Shown here: positions 6,855 to 9,505 of the stretch, one piece after another
How the letters are laid out: the number at the start of each line of letters is the position of its first letter
Numbering within the stretch: position 1 is the first letter of the stretch
Assembly: GCA_029865675.1 (NCBI GenBank)
Contig: JARXAU010000021.1
Span: 1 to 9,505 of the forward strand
Direction: 5' to 3'
DNA length: 9,505 nucleotides
Origin: Rhodoferax sp.
GTDB taxonomy: Bacteria > Pseudomonadota > Gammaproteobacteria > Burkholderiales > Burkholderiaceae_C
Notes under the pieces: generated by a model
Databases searched by the model: none
What the model was told of the DNA's origin: nothing
What the model saw: only the letters and a program-made list of their open reading frames with translations
Translations under genes and position numbers: made by a program

Positions 6855-7152
6855 TGGTCTTCCGATCACGCCAATAGCCCGGCTTGCGCGCGTCAGGCGC
6901 TACCGCCAGAACGACAATTTCTTCTGGCTGAATGCGGTACACCACAGAGAACGGGAACTTTCTGGGGAAGACCCGCCGGGTGCCATGTTTGTACGGCGCA
7001 CCCATCTCGGGGAACTCGGAGGCAATACGGGTTGCTGCTTCCACCTCACCGGCAAATCGCGCGCCGAGCCCGCTGGATTGGGACTCGTAGTACACCGCCT
7101 CGGCAGTAAGCTCTTGCAATGCCTCGCGATGAAAACGTACGGGTTTGCTCAC
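6847..7152 (-). CDS. ParE/RelE-superfamily toxin of a type II toxin-antitoxin module
   Basis: This 101-residue basic protein has the ParE/RelE layout: two N-terminal helices (FHREALQELTAEAVYYESQ, then ARFAGEVEAATRIASEFPEM), then a beta-rich core GTRRVFPRKFPFSVVYRI, IVVLAVAPDARKPGYWRDR. ParE members poison gyrase and RelE members cleave ribosome-bound mRNA; sequence alone does not decide, though the DARKPGYWRDR ending resembles plasmid-stabilisation ParE-type proteins. The frame is open upstream to 7254, but those residues overlap the antitoxin and look non-native. The GTG at 7152 is chosen because it gives the family N-terminus (SKPVRFHREAL) and overlaps the antitoxin stop by four bases (GTGA). 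Translation therefore depends on the antitoxin frame, as is usual for such pairs. The next small gene begins within its last codons. Confidence 0.92.
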   Translation of the reverse strand: MSKPVRFHREALQELTAEAVYYESQSSGLGARFAGEVEAATRIASEFPEMGAPYKHGTRRVFPRKFPFSVVYRIQPEEIVVLAVAPDARKPGYWRDRKTNG

Positions 7153-7379
7153 TGGATGGCACGTCGAACCTGTGCAAACGCATCTTCGGCAGACACCAGC
7201 ACCGCCACACCGCGGTCCACCTCGTTGATGCGGCGCAGCAGCTCTGCATCCCAAGCATCGTCAATGGCCTTGTCGGGGCTCACGTGAATCGAATCCAATA
7301 GCAACTCAGCCAGGCGCGCCCGGTCTTGTACACATAGTGTCTGGGCCTGTTGCGACAACGCAAGAACTAGATCAGACAT
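7149..7379 (-). CDS. Antitoxin, putative addiction module component (PF09720/TIGR02574 type)
   Basis: A 76-residue acidic protein matching the small 'putative addiction module component' antitoxin family: the QDRARLAELLLDSI segment near 18-31, DDAWDAELLRRINEVDRG near 40-57, and a C-terminal VSAEDAFAQVRRAI. These antitoxins bind and neutralise adjacent ParE/RelE toxins, the gene order seen here. The ATG at 7379 has a strong AGGAG eight bases upstream (7388-7392). A TAAAAT hexamer on the minus strand (7402-7407) could be a -10 for a promoter of the pair, but no good -35 is seen. The gene starts 43 nt after the hsdM stop, so read-through from hsdM is likely. Its stop overlaps the toxin GTG. Confidence 0.92.
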   Translation of the reverse strand: MSDLVLALSQQAQTLCVQDRARLAELLLDSIHVSPDKAIDDAWDAELLRRINEVDRGVAVLVSAEDAFAQVRRAIQ

Positions 7380-7422
7380 ACGGGTTGCTCCTGTTCGTCA
7401 AATTTTAGACACCGTGGTTGCA

Positions 7423-8877
7423 TCACAGTAACTCCCGAATCGACGCTAGCACTTCAGCAGCCTCGGCGTCCAGCGCCGCAATTTCGTCCATGATGTCCTG
7501 CGGGCTGCGGTGGGCCACCGCCTCAAGGACGTTCGGGTTCTTGACCGACAAGTCAAACGTACTGGGGTTTACCGTTGACACATCTACCGACCAGCTCTGT
7601 GGCGTATCGGCAAAGGTCTTTTGCGCTGCGATGAAGGGCGCCATGTCCGCATCGTTGAGCGGGTTGGTCTTGCCCATGTTGCGGCCCACGTCCAGCTGGT
7701 AGAACCAAACCTTGCGCGTGGGTGCGCCTTTCTCAAAGAACAGCACCACGGTTTTGACGCCCGCGCCCTGAAAGGTGCCGCCAGGGCAGTCCAGCACGGT
7801 GTGCAAGTTGCAGCTCTCCAACAGTAGCTTGCGTAAGGAGACGCTGGCGTTGTCGGTGTTGCTCAAAAACGTGTTTTTGATGACGATGGCCGCGCGGCCA
7901 CCGGCCTTGAGCGACTTAATGAAGTGCTGCAAAAACAAAAACGCCGTCTCGCCCGTTTTGACCGGGAAGTTTTGTTGCACCTCTTTACGCTCTTTGCCGC
8001 CAAAGGGTGGGTTGGCCAGGATCACGTCGAAGCGGTCTTTGTCCTGGATGTCGGCAATGTTCTCGGCCAGCGTGTTGGCGTGGACGATGTTGGGGGCCTC
8101 AATGCCATGGAGGATCATGTTCATGATCGCAATGACGTAGGCCAGGCTCTTTTTCTCTTTGCCGTAGAAGGTGCTTCTCTGCAGCGTCTTGTGGTCCGAG
8201 GTGCTCAGGTTGGGCTGGCTTTGCAGGTAGTCAAAGGCTTCGCACAAAAAGCCGGCTGAGCCACAGGCACCGTCGTAAATGCGCTCGCCGATCTTGGGCG
8301 CCGCCACCTGGATCATGGCGCGGATCAGCGGGCGGGGCGTGTAGTACTCGCCGCCGTTGCGCCCGGCGTTGCCCATGTTTTTGATCTTGGTCTCATAGAG
8401 GTGCGAGAGTTCATGCTTTTCGGTCTGTGAGCGAAAGCGCAACTCGTCTACCAGCTCAATCACGTCGCGCAGGTTGTAGCCGCTCTGGATGCGGTTTTTG
8501 ATCTCGCCAAACACTTCGCCAATTTTGTATTCGATGGTCTGCGGCCCGCTGGCGCGTTGCTTGAAGCCGTGCAGGTAGGCAAACAGCTTGTTGTTGACGA
8601 AGTCGCGCAAGTCGTCGCCCGTCATGGCGGTGTTGTGGTCGAGCTTGCCGTCTGCGCCCTTGGGCGTGGCCCAAGTTTCCCAGCGGTAGGGCTTGTCGAT
8701 GATGTAGCTGTACTTTTTGCCGTCCAGCTCGGCCTCCAGGGCTTTGTCGGCCTCCAGCGCGTCCAGGTACTTCAGGAACAGCAGCCAGGAGGACTGCTCG
8801 GTGTAATCCAGCTCGCTGGTGCAGCCCGCGTCTTTGTGCAGGATGTCGTCGATGTTTTTGAAGGTTTGTTCGAACAT
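7423..8877 (-). CDS. hsdM: HsdM, type I restriction-modification DNA methyltransferase subunit
   Basis: HsdM uses S-adenosylmethionine to methylate adenine at the target chosen by HsdS, protecting host DNA; two copies join one HsdS. The 484-residue protein has an N-terminal HsdM_N helical domain (about 5-150), the family segment NGGEYYTPRPLIRAM (174-188), the SAM-binding motif DGACGSAGFL (202-211), and the catalytic NPPFGG (289-294, the N/DPPF/Y motif of N6-adenine methylases). The C-terminus is an acidic/alanine-rich helix. Nothing is truncated. Length is close to EcoAI-type HsdM as I remember it. The ATG at 8877 matches the family start, but upstream there is only a weak GTAAG and an A7 run, so initiation may be modest. 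It is the first gene of the block; the promoter was not recognised with confidence. Confidence 0.97.
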   Translation of the reverse strand: MFEQTFKNIDDILHKDAGCTSELDYTEQSSWLLFLKYLDALEADKALEAELDGKKYSYIIDKPYRWETWATPKGADGKLDHNTAMTGDDLRDFVNNKLFAYLHGFKQRASGPQTIEYKIGEVFGEIKNRIQSGYNLRDVIELVDELRFRSQTEKHELSHLYETKIKNMGNAGRNGGEYYTPRPLIRAMIQVAAPKIGERIYDGACGSAGFLCEAFDYLQSQPNLSTSDHKTLQRSTFYGKEKKSLAYVIAIMNMILHGIEAPNIVHANTLAENIADIQDKDRFDVILANPPFGGKERKEVQQNFPVKTGETAFLFLQHFIKSLKAGGRAAIVIKNTFLSNTDNASVSLRKLLLESCNLHTVLDCPGGTFQGAGVKTVVLFFEKGAPTRKVWFYQLDVGRNMGKTNPLNDADMAPFIAAQKTFADTPQSWSVDVSTVNPSTFDLSVKNPNVLEAVAHRSPQDIMDEIAALDAEAAEVLASIRELL

Positions 8878-8905
8878 TGTTTTTTTGCTTACTTTCGGTC
8901 TTTGG

Positions 8906-8920
8906 GGAAGCTTAACTTCC
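8906..8920. repeat. Short inverted repeat upstream of hsdM, possible operator
   Basis: GGAAG (8906-8910) and CTTCC (8916-8920) flank CTTAA, 29 bases before the hsdM start. On the minus strand the surrounding bases include two CGAAAG motifs (near 8919-8925 and 8893-8898). The position would suit a repressor or autoregulatory site, but a 5-bp half-site is weak evidence. The 8941-9021 stretch shows no gene. Confidence 0.25.
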
Positions 8921-9021
8921 TTTCGCCCCTAACCGTACCAAGTAGGCGGCAGGCATCACCCACCAAAAAATGTCGGAACTTGTAGCGCGACGAAGCGCGT
9001 TATTGAATAGCTAGCCGCCTG

Positions 9022-9083
9022 GCCCCAAGGGGAATTCACCCCCTCGGGGGGCAGCGCAGTACATGCAGTGACAAGCGGGGGGG
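9022..9083. repeat. GC-rich palindromic intergenic repeat, copy A
   Basis: This 62-bp unit matches copy B at 9107-9168 with two mismatches (9064 T versus C; 9078 G versus T). It contains the short stems CCCCAAGGGG and CCCCCTCGGGGG, then GCAGCGCAGTACA and GCAGTGACAAGCG. Copy A is followed by extra G residues that make a nine-G run (9077-9085). I recall similar GGGGGGCAGCGCAGTAC...GTGACAAGCG elements between genes in Comamonadaceae genomes, but cannot verify this here. Confidence 0.85.
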
Positions 9084-9106
9084 GGCGACTAATTCCCCGC
9101 CGGGCC

Positions 9107-9168
9107 GCCCCAAGGGGAATTCACCCCCTCGGGGGGCAGCGCAGTACACGCAGTGACAAGCGTGGGGG
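9107..9168. repeat. GC-rich palindromic intergenic repeat, copy B
   Basis: Second copy, 85 bp after copy A and ending six bases before the ftsZ stop codon. An additional inverted repeat, AATTCCCC (9091-9098) with GGGGAATT (9114-9121), joins the spacer to this copy. Transcribed from ftsZ, the unit would fold into GC hairpins and may stop transcription or protect the 3' end, although no T-tract follows. Only two units exist and they differ from each other, so this is a REP-like pair and not a CRISPR array. Confidence 0.85.
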
Positions 9169-9174
9169 CTACGT

Positions 9175-9505
9175 TCAATCGGCTTGCTTGCGCAAGAACG
9201 CCGGAATCTCGTAGTCGTCCATGCCGCCGCTCGACAGCGCGTCCACTTTTTGCGCTGCCGAGGTGCGGTTACCGCGCCATACGGCGGGGGTGCTCATATT
9301 GCCGTAGTCTGTCTGCGGTGCGGCGCTGGTGCCTAAGCTGGTGTGGCCCCCCATACCGCCCAGGCTGGCCATGGGAGCGGTGCTGGCGTTGCGGTGGTTG
9401 CTGGTTGGCCCCACAGGATTGTGCAAGGTGGGTACGTTGAAGGGCACGTTGTCGGTGCCGGTGCGCAGCACCTGCAGGGGCGGCGCGGTGCGGCGGTGGT
9501 TGCCC
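9175..9505 (-). CDS. ftsZ: FtsZ C-terminal tail, 5' part outside the window
   Basis: The last roughly 110 codons of the cell-division tubulin homologue FtsZ, open to the right edge. The visible part is the disordered linker, rich in Pro, Ser, Thr, Asn and Gly, which varies between species, followed by the conserved C-terminal peptide DDYEIPAFLRKQAD that binds FtsA/ZipA-type membrane anchors and regulators. The GTP-binding and T7-loop domains lie beyond the window, so identity rests on the C-terminal peptide and context: lpxC, its frequent downstream neighbour, lies on the same strand 6.7 kb away, after the restriction-modification block. The stop is followed at once by the GC-rich repeat pair. 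Confidence 0.9.
   Translation of the reverse strand, partial: GNHRRTAPPLQVLRTGTDNVPFNVPTLHNPVGPTSNHRNASTAPMASLGGMGGHTSLGTSAAPQTDYGNMSTPAVWRGNRTSAAQKVDALSSGGMDDYEIPAFLRKQAD

Noticed and set aside
7153..7254. N-terminal extension of the ParE/RelE-type toxin
   Set aside because: It lies within the antitoxin gene in another frame, and the toxin family N-terminus begins at the GTG at 7152.
6802..7287. Plus-strand open frame of 161 codons across the toxin-antitoxin region
   Set aside because: It is the antisense of the toxin and antitoxin genes, both of which have family motifs, overlapping junctions and ribosome sites.
2465..8930. Terminal repeats bounding the hsd block
   Set aside because: Some similarity was noticed between GGGGGCCGAAAGGGACTAAC near 2465 and the minus-strand GGGGCGAAAGGAAGTTAAGC near 8929, and between GCGAGAAGCGC near 2499 and GCGACGAAGCGC near 8987. 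All need gaps and mismatches and are no better than chance in GC-rich spacers.
9022..9168. Possible CRISPR array
   Set aside because: There are only two 62-bp units, internally palindromic and GC-rich, with a single 23-bp spacer and no cas genes. They fit a REP-like intergenic repeat.

Overview
The window looks like chromosomal DNA from a betaproteobacterium, probably Comamonadaceae (Rhodoferax/Limnohabitans/Polaromonas-like). The reasons are GC-rich housekeeping genes, an FtsZ tail ending in the IPAFLRKQAD-type peptide, a betaproteobacterial-style LpxC, and GC-rich intergenic repeats of a kind I remember from that family. The genus is not established.

Left part (1-2444), housekeeping. The plus strand carries the 3' part of mtgA (peptidoglycan glycosyltransferase), joined by an ATGA overlap to ruvC (Holliday junction resolvase). 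Facing them on the minus strand are a small CsbD-family gene and lpxC (lipid A biosynthesis). lpxC has a -10-like hexamer so close to its GTG start that its mRNA is probably leaderless.

Middle part (2524-8877), a minus-strand block that reads as one operon in the order hsdM, antitoxin, ParE/RelE toxin, a 49-codon small gene, hsdS, a DUF429 gene, hsdR. The hsd genes encode a complete-looking type I restriction-modification system, with all expected catalytic motifs in HsdM and HsdR and two target-recognition halves in HsdS. A toxin-antitoxin pair plus the small gene separates hsdM from hsdS, and a DUF429 (predicted RNase H-like) gene lies between hsdS and hsdR. Junctions are tight: 43 nt, -4, -8, -4, +3, +24. 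The small gene starts inside the toxin stop region and its stop overlaps the hsdS start.

Right part (8878-9505). After a 297-bp spacer holding two near-identical 62-bp GC-rich palindromic repeats comes the C-terminal end of ftsZ, also on the minus strand. In many proteobacteria lpxC closely follows ftsZ at the end of the division/cell-wall (dcw) cluster, so the roughly 6.4-kb block appears to have been inserted between ftsZ and lpxC. No integrase, tRNA or clear target duplication is visible.

Inference: this is a defence island with an embedded addiction module and two accessory genes, placed inside an essential gene cluster. Sampled stretches suggest lower GC in hsdS, DUF429 and the small gene than in the surrounding housekeeping genes, consistent with mosaic origin.
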